Origin: Anastrepha obliqua
Taxonomy: Eukaryota; Arthropoda; Insecta; Diptera; Tephritidae
Length of the DNA stretch: 64,000 bases
NCBI RefSeq assembly: GCF_027943255.1
Contig: NC_072893.1
Location: 119,225,784-119,289,783, forward strand
Direction: 5' to 3'
A program made the translations under genes and the position numbers. Each line of letters opens with the position of its first letter. Positions within the stretch are counted from its first letter, which is position 1. This document shows positions 1 to 11,448 of this stretch, piece by piece. Under the pieces are notes generated by a model. That model was not told the origin of the DNA, made no database searches, and saw nothing but the letters and a program-made list of their open reading frames with translations.

Positions 1-334
1 TAATTTTTCCTAGTGTTGAAAAAAATTTTTAAGATTTTTTTATTTAAATTTTCATAGCGTTTGAAAAAAATTTATAAAATGTTTGCTTCTTAATTTTTTA
101 TAGTGTTTGAAAAAAATGTATAAGATTTTTGCTATTTAATTTTTCATTGTGTTTGGAAAAAATTTATAAGATTTTTTCTATTTAAGTTTTCCTAGTGTTG
201 GAAAAAATTTACAAGATTTTTTCTATTTAATTTTTCATAATGTTTGGAAAAAAATTTATAAGATTTTTTTTATTTAATTTTTCATAGTGTTTGGAAAAAT
301 GTTATAAGATTTTTTCTATTTAATTTTTCATAGT
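1..334. repeat. 46-bp AT-rich tandem repeat, cut by the window edge
   Basis: About seven to eight diverged copies of a ~46-bp unit. Each unit holds a TAGTGTTTGG-like core followed by A-rich and T-rich runs and CTATTTAATTTTTC. The core recurs near 11, 55, 102, 147, 193, 238, 285 and 331, so the period is 44 to 47 bp. The array stops abruptly at about 334 and continues beyond the left edge, so its full length is unknown. It is a minisatellite or small satellite with no coding content. Confidence 0.9.
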
Positions 335-2078
335 ACTCTGGCCTTACTTACTTGTATATAATCAGTGATTGCAAACCAAATTCTGCATTCTTCCCACATA
401 ACGATTTCGTTACTAATTCTAACGAAGTTTTTTCTATTTACTACTTCACTTCATAATAACATGAAACAATACATTTTGAAATTTTAATCTGCATATTCGT
501 ATAATTGCTGCATTGCATTCCAACTCCCAATGTTTTCCAACAGTGTGCACCCGCCCAGCCAACGTTGATTGTCTTTCCATTCTTCTTTAATACATTTATT
601 ACTTAATTATTCCTGGCTAATCCGACACAATTCGCTGCTTGTATACTTTGTTCGTTTTTTTCGCTCTACCACAAAATCGCTTGCAATTTCTTTCACATAA
701 CTGCGCTGACTCTCTGCGCACCCTGCATCCTGCACTCTCCACCTCTATCACTTTCGGTCTCATCATTTCGTTGGTGCTCACTAATAACTATTGTATAATT
801 CCCCACTCGAGTGCCGTTTAATCTCTACCATTTTAATTGGCTTTTCTGGCGGTCTTAATACGACTACTTTTGTCTCACTACCCAGCTGGCTCGTTCACCC
901 GCTCGCTCTGCGTTCTGTTTGTTTCGCTTGGCAAAAATCGCCCAATTTTGGTAGATGACACTGTTTCAGTGTCTGGTAAACATAGGCGGCTTCACTAGGT
1001 GGCCATTTCTCGGTTTGCTGTCGGGATAAGCCCTTTTGCCTGCATTTTCATAGAAACTGTCTTTGCCTTTTGCGTTTTTTAAGGGTTTTACGCCCTATTG
1101 TGTTGGTCTTTGGCCTACCAAAAAGCGAGTGAGAGTTTGTTTTTGTTATTGTGGTTTTATGTACATTCTTGTTGTTGTAAGTGTTGTTTACGGCGTGCTT
1201 ATTTCTGTCGCTGCTGTCAGTTTTGCTGGCTCTTAGTTGCTGTTTTTGTTTTGGTTTTCTGTTTTTGTTGTGGTTTTGCCGCTATTGTGGCAACAATTTA
1301 CCAGCAGCCAGCTCGTGCGCCTTTCGATGGCTTTTCCTTGCCACTCCATGCGCCGCTCTGCCCTTTTCTGGCATCGTCTGCTACCCCTTTCCCCTAGCAT
1401 TACGTCCATTCTTTGGCGTTTCTTGTTATTATTATTGTTGCTGCCAAATCATCTCCACCATTGTTGTTGCTGTTGTTGGTGAGTTCGGTGTCTGTCTGTC
1501 ATTGCCAACGCTAATACCATTATTGTGTTGACGACATTTTGTTGTTATTGCTTTTTTCTTTTTTGAGGCAATTTATTGTTGCCGTTGTTTTTGTATGTGG
1601 GATTTGTTACGTGTTATTATGGTGAATAAAATATTGAGATTTGTTGGGAAATTTATTGGCCGCTCAACCGCATACAGAGTTGTATAACTGTTTCGGAGAA
1701 GCGGTAGGCAGCTGGGCACAAGAGAATATGACTGAGGGCTTCTGGAGTTGGTTGTGGGGGCGTTGGAAATGAAATGCCATAAATTTTTGGTAAGTGTTGG
1801 CGGTGGATTTTTAATTAGAATGCCAAAAACTTAATTACCTTTGCATCCTATTTTGGCGATTAACCGACAGCATAGAATGACAGAGTAGGAAAAGAAATGA
1901 TAGAGAGGGAAAGAAGTCGGAAATAATTTGCCAAAAAATTTAGACCAAAATAAAAACAGAAATATTAGGCTATAAAATATTCATAAGGAAGTACAATTTT
2001 TAAACGCTGATGAGAAGATAAACGAACCAGGTGGCGCAAAATTAATCATCCAAGTTTGTTTTTGGATAACTTTTTAAT
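335..2078. other. Intergenic DNA, no gene recognised
   Basis: Several short open frames exist at 639-1531, but they are rich in Cys, Phe and Leu and look like translated low-complexity DNA. Around 1410-1600 the plus strand carries TTG/TTA-type triplet runs (CAA/CAG on the minus strand), which are common in fly noncoding DNA. No conserved domain, splice pattern or RNA gene is visible. Confidence 0.6.
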
Positions 2079-2242
2079 TTAACCCATCTTCTACCGGTAA
2101 TAGATTCCGTGTAGATAATTGCGTGAAATTTTGTATGGTTGGTATTAAAGGACTCCTGATCACCTTTACGAATTTTCAGACCGATAGGTCTTCAGGATGC
2201 ACCAGCACAGACTGTTGCGAAAACGCAACGCTGGTTGAAACG
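2079..2242. repeat. piggyBac left end: TTAA, terminal and subterminal inverted repeats
   Basis: TTAA (2079-2082) is followed by the terminal repeat from 2083. A 30-bp block at 2213-2242 is the exact reverse complement of 6055-6084. Its first part contains the palindrome GTTGCGAAAACGCAAC (2214-2229). Such internal repeats are the usual transposase-binding sites in piggyBac ends; binding here is inferred. Confidence 0.85.
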
Positions 2243-2377
2243 CTGTGATCTTATTCATAGAAATAATATAACTTACGCAGAGTTGTAGTTGGGTATTTTT
2301 TTGAATTCTCTTTATTAATATAGTTGTATTTTGTTAAGTTTACAATGTAATAGTTTTGCAACATTAAAAAAAAAACA

Positions 2378-4281
2378 TTATTTTTTCTTATTTCCTACAA
2401 CTGTATGGTATTCATCAAAACATTTTGGATGTAATCTCAAATTACATTTTTTACATTCATAAACAGTTTCTGAGTGACACATAGCACATATTTTACGTTT
2501 GTTGCCTGGAGGTTTCCATACGACATGATCACGAACATTTATGCGAGGTAAATGGACTGGTCTCTCTGCTTCTTCGATGTCTGATGAATCACTTATTTCA
2601 TCAGAAACTTCTTCACAATTAAAAGTAAAGATTCTGCAATTTCAGTTTTAAAAGAAATTTGAGACATATGGTGAGTTCCTTCTGCCTTACAAATCAGGCA
2701 ATGAATTTTCCATGCGTTAACAGTGGTCTATTGACTGAATTAGTCCATACGGCCACCACCATTTTTTTCCACGAATACCAACGCGATAGTTAGCTACGGC
2801 ATTATCATGTAGGTCTACCCCTCCCATGTGTTGATTGTAGTCATGAATAAGTCCAGGTCGTTCAACCGATACTTTTTTCTTCTCGGCTTTGCACCAACGT
2901 TGTGAGACAGCTAGTGGGTCGACAGACTTGAAATTAGAAATGACTGTTACTTCTGCATAATCTTGCCAACGAGCAACAAATAATTTATTATTTATCTCGG
3001 AGCAGTAGTCGTATTGGTGTTTTTTCAGTTTTTTTCCAGTGCTTAGCAATTTCTCTGCACCTCTAAGACGATTTGATCTTACAGTTCTTGTTACTCTGAA
3101 ACGTTTTTCACTCAACAAACAAAACAAATAGTATGACCAAAAAAAATTTTATCAAAAAATATGGCATGGTTATCTGCATTTCGAACGTTTTCTAACAATG
3201 ATAGAACCACAGAAGCGCCTAAGCCTACATTCTTGTCATAAGGTACACTCGATCCTCCATATGGTGCTACTGCATATAAATAACCGCTGTCTGAACAAAG
3301 AGCCCCATACTTGAAAGTAAATCGAATTGGTTTGTTAGGAATAAACATTTTGCCCGAATGTCGACCAAAATATGGTATCATTTGTTCATCAATTGACAGA
3401 ATCGTTTCAAAAACTCCAAACTGCATGTACTTACGATTCAGTGCATCAATAAGTGGACGAACTTTAGCAAATCTGTCTGTGGCATCAATGCAATAATTGT
3501 CCATTAGATGAAATATTCTTTTGATCAACTGGAATTTATTGCGTGATAAAGCTTGCTTTACTATAGGTATACCAAGTGTTTGCTGTGTACTCCAATAATG
3601 TTCAACGTGAGGTACTTTATGATAACCACTTAGTATCAAAATTCCGATGAAACGATATATCTGTTGTTTGCCAATATCCACTACGATATTATTTTGGTGA
3701 GCATACATATTTGTATTCACGACCAGCATTTCCATTATTTCTTCGTCAAAGAACTGCAGTAACAATTCAAATGGTGTTTTGCCACCTGAAAGAAAAATTT
3801 TATGAGCCAAAAATTATCATAGGAATAAAATATTCAGACTCTCTCATAGAATCAACAATATTGCTTTTTAAAGATTCCACACCTGATTCGTCAGGGGGTC
3901 CAAATTTAAAATCAATTCGTTTGGTTTTTTTCCAGTTTGGTGTACCGAAATATTTTTCTGCTGTGTACCGAGTTGTTTTTGTAGAACACGATGGCCCATC
4001 ATCAGGTATTCCTACTAAGCCTAACGGCGGCGACGGGAAAATTCCACATCTGATTCATGTTCGACCTCCAACTCTCCACAAACATCCGACATAGCTGGTA
4101 CCTCTGTAATCATCTCATTATCGTCAATAAGTTCTTCGTCACTTACAGCATCAACATCTGCTGGTGGAATATATACGACAGAAGTTATTTTTTTCGAAAT
4201 AGGCTTAACAATTTTCATTCGTTTAGCTGAAACTATTTCGCCTTCATCCTCACTGCTCGAAGTATTTATGTATTTCCCCAA
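2378..4281 (-). pseudogene. piggyBac-like transposase with one probable intron, frameshifted
   Basis: Cut-and-paste transposase of the DDD class, which would act in the nucleus on TTAA sites. Reading on the minus strand, an acidic Ser/Asp/Glu-rich N-terminus is followed by a core with SIDEQMIPYFGR (first catalytic Asp), FFDKIFF (second) and MGGVDLHDN (third). The C-terminus (about 2380-2560) is Cys-rich, with CAMC, YECKKC and HPKCF, the zinc-binding tail of this family. At 3882-3786 a 97-nt intron is predicted: CAG/GTGTGG donor, TTTCAG/GTGG acceptor. Splicing restores the frame across DESG/GKTPFEL. Frameshifts near 4021, near 3120 and between about 2640 and 2717 break the protein. No ATG precedes the N-terminal part, so the start is missing or lies in an upstream exon. 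A GTAAGAC donor-like site just upstream hints at such an exon. Confidence 0.85.
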
Positions 4282-4462
4282 TGGTAAAAAAACGTCGACG
4301 ATCCACTACTCTTCAATAAAGAATTAAGTAAGGGTACACAATTTTGACAAAAAATATCAAGAGCACATAAGTCTTACCAAAACGATAAAAGCTTTCAACG
4401 AAATACTTCTAAATGTATTTTTACTTGCACAAATAAAAATAATAGAACTTATGGTACAAATT

Positions 4463-5966
4463 CTTCTTCTTCTTCTTAATTGGCGCGATAACCGCTTACG
4501 CGATTTTGGCCGAGCTTAACAAAGCCCGCCAGTCGTTTCTTTCTCGTGCTAACCGGCGCCAGTTGGACACACCAAGTGAAGCCAAGTCCTTCTCCACCTG
4601 CTCTTTCCAACACAGAGGAGGCCTTCCTCTTCCTCTGCTACCACCAGCTGGTACCACATCGAATACTTTCAAAGCCGGAGCGTTTGTATCCATTCGGACG
4701 ATATGACTCAGCCAACGAAGCCGCTGCGCTATGTCTATGTCGTCGTAAAGCTCATACAGCTCATCGTTCCATCGTCTGCGATATTCGCCGTTGCCAACGT
4801 GCCATGTCCAAAAATCTTACGCAGAATCTTTCTCTCGAACACTCTAAGCATCGCTTCATCGGATGTTGTCATCGTCCACGCTTTTGCGCCATACGTTAGG
4901 ACGGGCATGATGAGAGCCTTGTAGAGTGTTAGTTTTGTTCGTCGAGAGAGGACTTTACTGCTCAGTTGCCTACTTAGTCCAAAGTAGCACTTGTTGGCAA
5001 GAGAGATTCTACGTTGGGTTTCAAGGCTGACATTGTTATCGGTGTTAATGCCGGTTCCTAAATAAACGAAGTCTTTTACAACCTCGAAATTATAACTGTC
5101 TACAGTGACGTGAGTGCCGATACGCGAGTGCGCCGACTGTTTGTTTAAAGACAGGAGGTACTTCGTTTTGTCCTTGTTCACCACCAAACCCATTCGCTTT
5201 GCCTCTTTATCCAGTTTGGAGAAGGCAGAACTAACAGCGCGGTTGTTAAGGCCGATGATATCGATATCATTGGCATACGCCAACAATTGTACGCTCTTAT
5301 AAAATATTGTGCATGAGCGATTAAGTTCTGCGGCTCGTACGATGCTCTCCAACATCAGGTTAAAGAAGTCACACGACAGCGAGTCACCCTGTCTGAAACC
5401 TCGTTTGGTATCAAACGGCTCGGAGAGGTCCTTCCCAATTCTGACGGCGCTGCTGGTATTGAGCAACGTCATCTTACATAGCCGTATTTATTTTGCGGCG
5501 ATACCAAATTCAGACATAGCGGCATACAGGTAACTCCTTTCCGTACTGTCGAATGTAGCTTTGAAGTCGACGAAAAGATGGTGTGTGTCGATTTTCATTT
5601 CATGGGTCTTTTCCAAGACTTGGCGTATTGTGAATATTTGGTCGATGGTAGACTTTCCAGGTCTGAAGCGACACTGATAAGGACCAATCAGTCGGTTGAC
5701 GGTGGGCTTCAGCCTTTCACACAATACGCTCGCTAGAACCTTATAGGCGATATTTAGAAGACTAATCCCACGGTAATTGGCACAAATTGCAGGATCGCCC
5801 CTCTTATGGATTGGGCAGAGCACACTTAAATTCCAATCGGCAGGCATGCAATCGGCAGGCATCCATATTTTGCATAGAAGCTGATGCATGCACCTTACCA
5901 GCCCCTCGCCGCCATGTTTGAATAGCTCAGCCGTCAGTCCGTCGGCGCCCCCGGCTTTGTTGTTCT
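4463..5966 (-). mobile_element. 5'-truncated RTE-like LINE nested in piggyBac, RT pseudogene
   Basis: Non-LTR retrotransposon fragment flanked by a 14-bp target duplication, TTATGGTACAAATT, at 4449-4462 and 5967-5980. On the minus strand it encodes the reverse transcriptase from KNNKAGGADGLTAELFK through NYRGISLLN, FVDFKATFDS and GFRQGDSLS to the C-terminal GRGRPPLCWKEQ. The palm motif reads YAND instead of YADD, so a catalytic Asp is replaced. There is an in-frame TAA at 5488-5490 and a frameshift near 4735. A 15-nt tandem duplication (5834-5863) adds five residues. The 3' end carries an (AAG)n tail next to the target duplication. The endonuclease is missing through 5' truncation. Clade (RTE-like) is judged from C-terminal motifs only. 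A second copy lies at 18396-18916. Confidence 0.88.
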
Positions 5967-6054
5967 TTATGGTACAAATTGCCATATGAAAATGACATAA
6001 ACATCAATTTTCCCGCCAAAAATAATGTCATCAAAACGTTGAAGTCATATGAGT

Positions 6055-6439
6055 CGTTTCAACCAGCGTTGCGTTTTCGCAACACCTGTTTTTACGAGTT
6101 TATTTTTGCAAGAAAACTTCAGCTGCATTAGCAGCTGGTATGATAATGTTATTATTTCATATCTTAATTTAAGAAACCAGTAGAAAACGTAAAAAAAACT
6201 ATTTTTAGTTCTCAAACAGTTTTATGAAAAAGTTATTATTTTGCACACTTTTTTCTACACTTGTTCTGATTTGGAACAAATCCGCACACAAAAAATCTTA
6301 GAGCATAATTATAAAGTCAAAAGTCCAAATTATTTACAATATAAAATATAACATTTTAGAGATATCTTCTTTTTTACTGTAGCCACAAAGGTTGAAAGTT
6401 GCTGTTGCGAAAACGCAACGGCGGTAGAAAATGGGTTAA
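6055..6439. repeat. piggyBac right end with two palindrome copies
   Basis: Holds the 30-bp subterminal repeat (6055-6084) with its palindrome at 6068-6083. A second palindrome copy, GTTGCGAAAACGCAAC, lies at 6404-6419, only 16 nt from the end. Then come the terminal repeat and TTAA (6436-6439). The left end has one palindrome copy and the right end two, so the ends are asymmetric, as is usual for piggyBac. Confidence 0.85.
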
Positions 6440-6886
6440 ACACAAAAAAAGAATGATGGAAGTCTTTCATTTGACCTTTACGCCCCCCGCTGTTTGCTTG
6501 TTTCTATCCCGCAGCAGTCGGGTTCTTGAATGATGGAAGTTCAATGCCATTTACAAAAATTATAAATCTTTCCATAGGATGATTAATTTTGCGCATTTAC
6601 ACACAAGCACACTAAACTGGGTATAGGTATTCCTTTTGACCCATTTTCGAGGGAGAGCGGCAAGGCTCGGTAGATGGTTTGGTCAGTTAAAGAAAGATTT
6701 GCTAGACTTATTTCAGCAAATAGTGGTAGGTCGAAGTCTACGGTTGGTTTTTGAAAAAAGTGAGCTCAAGCTCAAACCTTAGTTTTTCAAGTGGCGATTT
6801 CGTTTTGTATAAATAAAAAATAGCTTGGCTCGCTCTCAAATCTTTTTCTAAGTTAGTTCAAACTCTGCCTTGTAGATGGAACTCTC
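6440..6886. other. Intergenic DNA, no feature recognised
   Basis: Host or unclassified DNA beyond the right end of piggyBac. I see no open frame with known motifs. GCTCAAA-type words begin near 6765 and grade into the repeat that follows. Confidence 0.5.
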
Positions 6887-7269
6887 ACCATTTCAGACAT
6901 TAAACTGTGTGAGCTCAAATTCTGAATTTGGATTCAAACTTTAAATTTAAGCTCAAACTCTTCGTTTGTGATGAAATTCTCATCAGCCAGCGAAGTAAAC
7001 CATTTCAGATATTAAGTCAGCGATTCCAAACTCTGAATTTGATTTAAAGCTCACACTTCGGTTGAAACTTTGCAGTTCGATTGAAACTTCACCAGCTAGC
7101 GAGTTACATTGACCATTTCAGGCAATTGTCTATGTGAGCAAACAAACATTTGAGGTCAAACCCTGATCAGCCAACAAAGTCATGATTCATTTCCGACATT
7201 CATTTCGTTGAGTTTAAACTCTAAATTTGAGCCCAAACTCAGCATTTGTGATCAAACTCTCATCAAGTT
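6887..7269. repeat. Diverged ~112-bp tandem repeat
   Basis: ACCATTTCAG-type starts at 6887, 6999 and 7112, with a degraded start near 7188, give a period of about 112 bp. Each unit holds several CTCAAACTCTGAATTTGA-like words and a CATCAGCCAGCGAAGT-like segment. The copies are strongly diverged, so the array is old. No coding content. Confidence 0.65.
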
Positions 7270-7689
7270 TTCCGCGAAGACTACACACGTCGGCGTCGTG
7301 CAGAGGCCTAGTAAAGGCAAAGACTATCGTCGCTTCCCATCCACATGACTCCTGAAGCTAAGAAGCAGTCATCCCGTTCCCACTTTCTTTCCTATTGGAG
7401 TTTCGCCTTTCCTTTTCTTTTTCTCCACTGGGCTGAAGTAAGGTGGTATGCGACCCGCGCCGAGACTCAACCTGGATGGGGCTCGAGTTCTTCAAATAGC
7501 CTAGTCGCAAACGTTATTCATTCACGTTATTCAGTCTTGCTTGTATATAGGAGCCTCCGTGCGAGTGGACAAAAGACAAAAAAAAAGAAAAAAACAGAGT
7601 CCGGATCTCTCAATCTCGATCTTTGAGATGTAGCGCTACTAGGGTTTTAGTAGACCCTGGCCTTGACACTTCTCAGTAGTCAAAAGCCT
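7270..7689. other. Intergenic or unrecognised LINE leader
   Basis: A 93-codon frame at 7345-7626 has no recognisable motif. The stretch sits directly upstream of LINE ORF1 remains and may be their 5' leader, but nothing in it proves this. Confidence 0.4.
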
Positions 7690-8545
7690 TAGGCTTGACT
7701 ATTTCCAATCATAGTCTTAATATATTGAGTACGAGTTCTGCCGGTACAGCAGAAACCAGAGAGAGACGTTTTGTCAAACTCTTGCGTCCTTCTAAGCTGG
7801 CCTACATAACGAAGCGGTCAGCAGGTCGCCTTTACATAGATATGCTACAATAGACTAAGACTCCTTGTTTAAGAAGCATAAGGCCTCGTTGACTTGGGCA
7901 AAGTCCATCGATTTTGATGGATCTAGTACCTATCGTGTCTCTCAGGCAAACAGCGAGGGACCAGCGCCTAAACGGCAGAGGTCCTCTGAAGAGCAACGAG
8001 CGGCTAAAAGGTGGTTAAAGGTGGCGGCAAGTTAACATCTTGTCGTGGATCGGGAGGACTGCGGTGTTTCTAAAGATCAGTGAAGATGGATTGAGTTGAT
8101 TTGGCCAACGTCCTCTTCAACCTACGGGGCAAGCACCCGGTCGCGGCGCGGGTTGGTATCAAGGCTGCGTCAAATTAGTCGTCCGTGATGGCGAAGGACT
8201 CACCAAACTATACAAGGTGACTATAGAAAAGGTTGGTATATCCAGGCGCAAAATTGGAGGCTGTATACTTTGAAAACATCCCGTCTTAGCCATGAGCTTG
8301 TGCCTAGGTTCTCAGCAATCCAGCCGATGAAGCATTCATCCTGTGGATGTTGAAAATCTGCAACTCTGACGAACAATTGGAAGATAGAGAAAGTTGAGGA
8401 ACCAGAAGGCGCTTTTAAGCAGGTGATAGTGAGAAACAGCACTGAATCCTTGACGGCCAGAGACAAAACAGGGGCTGGGTATTTGGTGATATTTGTTGAG
8501 TTTTTGGCCACAAATCCGAATCCAATGATAGTTTCGGGGTTGATG
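7690..8545 (+). pseudogene. LINE ORF1 (gag-like) remnant
   Basis: Frame-broken remains of the ORF1 protein of an insect RNase-H-type LINE. Readable segments in order are SSAGTAETRERRFVKLL near 7740, PKRQRSSEEQRAAKRW near 7980, GAGWYQGCVKLVVRDGEG at 8140-8195 and TKLYKVTIEKVG just after. Weaker similarity runs to about 8545. The GAGWYQGCVKL block is a characteristic conserved part of these ORF1 proteins, which bind the element RNA. Stops and frameshifts separate the segments, and no endonuclease or RT follows, so this is an isolated, dead fragment. Recognition is from memory of the family pattern. Confidence 0.6.
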
Positions 8546-9477
8546 TCTTATTGTGGAACAAAATTCATGGATTTTTTTTATAAATATTAACAAACTTTCT
8601 CAACGGTTTTGTTCACTCAAAAAGCGCACAACGATCAGGAAATATTTTTTGTTTACGAACTGATTTTTTGTCATGAATTCTGAGTGAGCGAAAATACGAA
8701 ATTCAATGCACTTTTCGGATGACTAATACTAGGAATTTTTCTGAAAAAATATATTGCTGACGTTGGTAGTGGATGCACTACTCAGAAATCTTAAAAGCTC
8801 TTTGCTTCATTCTTATGAAACCATAAATCAATTAGAAATCATAATAAAAGCCAGTTACTACAGTGGCAGTAAATAAAAGTACTTGCCACAAATTTATCAC
8901 AGGGCACAAGGCACAGGGCACAGGGTTTCATTTCCCACACTGCATGATGAGCCGGAAACGGAGAAGGAAGCAGGAAACATAAGAGCAACACTAACCAAAC
9001 AAAACGGCAAAATAAATGACAGCAACAAAAATATAAGTAATATTATCAATTCATACACCCCTGTCACTGCTTCGCAGCCAGCTCAATGAAATCGCGCTGA
9101 AATAACAACATTTTTATGTAAATTAATGCAAAACCAGTGAAAACAAAATTGAAGCAAACACACAGAGTCTGTGGAGTGGATTTGCTAGTCAAGTCAGTTC
9201 CCAAAGGCCATGTCGAATGAGACAGTGCATGGGTGAGCGACTGAGTCCTTAAGGGGGTTAGCAAGTGAGTGAGTGAGTGAGCGAAGAACTGAACGCACAT
9301 GGGAGTGTGTGGAGGCGTGCGCATAAGCTTGAATGAGATATGATGTTATTTATTCACAATTTGAATGTTTTAAAATTGACTGTGTTATGAGTGAAATATG
9401 AGAGTGATAATTCTTGTGCTAACAACATGTCGCTTTGTGGAGTGGGTGGCAAGCAGAGCAGCAGGTTGGTTTTGGAG
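8546..9477. other. Intergenic DNA with GTGA microsatellite
   Basis: No gene seen. A short (GTGA)n run lies at about 9263-9285. Short frames on both strands lack motifs. Confidence 0.6.
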
Positions 9478-9768
9478 ACGCAAGTATGCGGGAAAAGCTG
9501 AAATATTATGTAAAATTTTTTTTGTTGGTTTGGAGAACCCTGTAATGCAATTATTTTTTGACAAATCCACAAAGATATGCCATTCCTCTTCCCGAAAACA
9601 AAAAAAAAATAAGAAAAAAAATACAAAAAAAAAAAAATTAAAAAAATCAAAAATATTAAAAAAAAACGCAAGTATGCGGGAAAAGTCGAAATATTATAAA
9701 TTGTTGTTTTTTTTAGAACCCTATAATGCAATTATTTTGTGACAAATCCTCAAACGGATACCATTTCT
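9478..9768. repeat. Two copies of a ~105-bp module separated by poly-A/T
   Basis: Copy 1 (9478-9586) and copy 2 (9666-9768) share ACGCAAGTATGCGGGAAAAG, GAAATATTAT, GAACCCT-TAATGCAATTATTTT and GACAAATCC. They are separated by an A-rich run (9597-9665), and a second A-rich run follows copy 2. Each copy plus A-rich tail resembles a short insertion with poly-A, but no target duplication is obvious. The open frames across it are low complexity. Confidence 0.75.
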
Positions 9769-10659
9769 GTTAAAAAACAAATTAAAAAAAAAAAAATAAA
9801 ATAATAAAAAATATAAAAAATATCAAAAAAAAAACACAAATTTCATCTTTGGCAATCCTCATTGGCCCGCATATTATGCTGATTATGCTAATGCCATTTT
9901 ATGCTGCTGTGCTTCAAATAATTATTACGTTACTGATAACTGAAAGCTCGCGCCTAAATGTATGCTTGTCATCTACCCACAGCGCTTGCTACGTTATGAC
10001 TTTACAAGCGCGCCAATTATACTTGGAGGGGAAAATGCGCGCTGATTTTTTAATTTTGCCTAGCCATTATTTATTAGGCGCATTGTTTTTGTTGTGCTGA
10101 TAAAATTTCGTGGCGTGTGACTTTTTGTTGCTTCGACTTTTGTAGTGGCTTCGCCCTTGTTTCTATCGCATTGTTTTCATTCCAGAAATTTTGTTGGGTC
10201 TTTATATTTTGCTTTCATATTTTAGGCCGCTGCTGTGTTGTGTGTGTTTTTGTTTTTATGTTAGCTTTTACTGTTTTATTATGTTAAGGCGTGAAATGCT
10301 AGGAATTTAGAATTAGCTGAAAATGCGTAATGGAATGGATACCGAGGGGTACTGGCGAACTGAAAAGTTTTAAAGCTTTTGCTGTGATGTTTTTAATTCC
10401 TAAAACATTACTTGCCTCAGTTTGTCAATCGGGAATTAAAATTTGGATTTAATTATGTAATTCGTACGAACAGAAGTCTTAGTAATTGTTTTTAAGTGAA
10501 AAGTTATGTAATGTGTAAAAGTAAATGTTGTTGAACACCAAAAAGTATGCTATAAAAATGTGGTACATAAGTATTGATGTAACTATGGGCAAAGTGTGGG
10601 CGTTTAGTAAATCAGCGTGTGCGCGGAGGCTTAAAAAATGCTAGAGAATGAGAAATTTA
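9769..10659. other. Intergenic AT-rich DNA, no gene recognised
   Basis: Begins with poly-A-rich sequence to about 9840. The 83-codon frame at 9849-10100 has no recognised motif. Nothing else supports a gene or RNA. Confidence 0.6.
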
Positions 10660-11090
10660 TAGAAATTTGGTATTTGTGCACACTTCGGAATATTTATCAG
10701 CCGCATCAAAGCTGTTTTGCTGCATGGATCAGAAACTTGAAAAGTGACTGACGTGATTTGCAATAAGCTTTCGTAAGCTATTGCCTCCGAAAATCTGCTG
10801 GATTTTCTGGTCAGTTACCATCACAAACGTGAATCTTCACGCTTTCACAAACAGCTTATCCGTTAATCTGGAAATAAAATTAAAAAAATGTAGCTGGATT
10901 GGCCACACGTTACGTAAAGACAACATAGCAAAAATGGCTTTTGAATGGAATCCGCAAGATGACGTGGGTGAGGTCGGACTGAAAGCGAGTAATTCGGTTC
11001 CTGGAGTCAAATTAGGAACTATGCGTATGGTAGAAGCAAACTGGTAGAAACTGGTTTCCGCCTTATGCTCTAATTAAGTGCGACGCACCT
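10660..11090 (+). pseudogene. RTE-like LINE, C-terminal fragment
   Basis: Only the C-terminus after the RT domain remains. The readable order is IKAVLLHGSET, then KICWIFW, LEIKLKKCSWIGHTLRKD and MAFEWNPQ. The WIGHTLRK and EWNPQ pair marks the C-terminal tail of RTE-like insect LINEs, also seen at 61.5 kb. Stops lie at about 10740 and 10775 and the frame changes between segments. Both ends are truncated without a clear target duplication. Confidence 0.75.
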
Positions 11091-11448
11091 TCTAAATTTA
11101 TGCATGAATTTTTGAATTTTTACTATTTTCATACTTTTAGGATATTCCAAGCAATAAATAAGGAAAATAAAAATATTCACCACGAGCAATCCGCCGTATT
11201 TTCACACGGTAATTCGCTTAAAGCTTCCACAGGTGTATAATTCCGCTCACTGTTGCAAAGCATATCCGAAAATTCGTTCGGTAATTTTAAAGTTCATCGC
11301 TTTTACACTTTGATTTCCTAATATGTAGAAGTTTAAATTTTTTAATTAAAAATGAAAATTTTTCTTAAACACATTTCAACTTACTCACATTTTCAAATAC
11401 GGTTTGTAGTTAAGGAAATTATAATAATTTTTCATTAAAAATTACGTG

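Larger units (their letters stand above)
2079..6439 (-). mobile_element. piggyBac-like DNA transposon with TTAA target duplication, interrupted by a LINE
   Basis: The element is bounded by TTAA at 2079-2082 and 6436-6439, the piggyBac target duplication. Its termini form an inverted repeat: CCCATCTTCTACCG on the left, and CCCATTTTCTACCG when the right end is read inward. A perfect 30-bp subterminal inverted repeat lies at 2213-2242 and 6055-6084. The transposase gene runs on the minus strand (2378 to about 4281) and encodes a DDE_Tnp_1_7-type protein. A ~1.5-kb LINE (4463-5966) was inserted later, between the transposase and the right end. Without it the element is about 2.8 kb, normal for the family. 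It is non-autonomous now because of frameshifts, although both ends look competent. Ends and family are well supported; activity is not implied. Confidence 0.93.

Noticed and set aside
1098..1531. Three overlapping open frames of 81-116 codons
   Set aside because: Composition is dominated by Cys, Phe, Leu and Val from TTG/TTT-rich DNA. No domain, and frames shadow each other.
7620..7700. Aspartic protease of a BEL/Pao LTR element (LVDPG)
   Set aside because: The following sequence fits LINE ORF1 better, and no LTR, RT or integrase is near.
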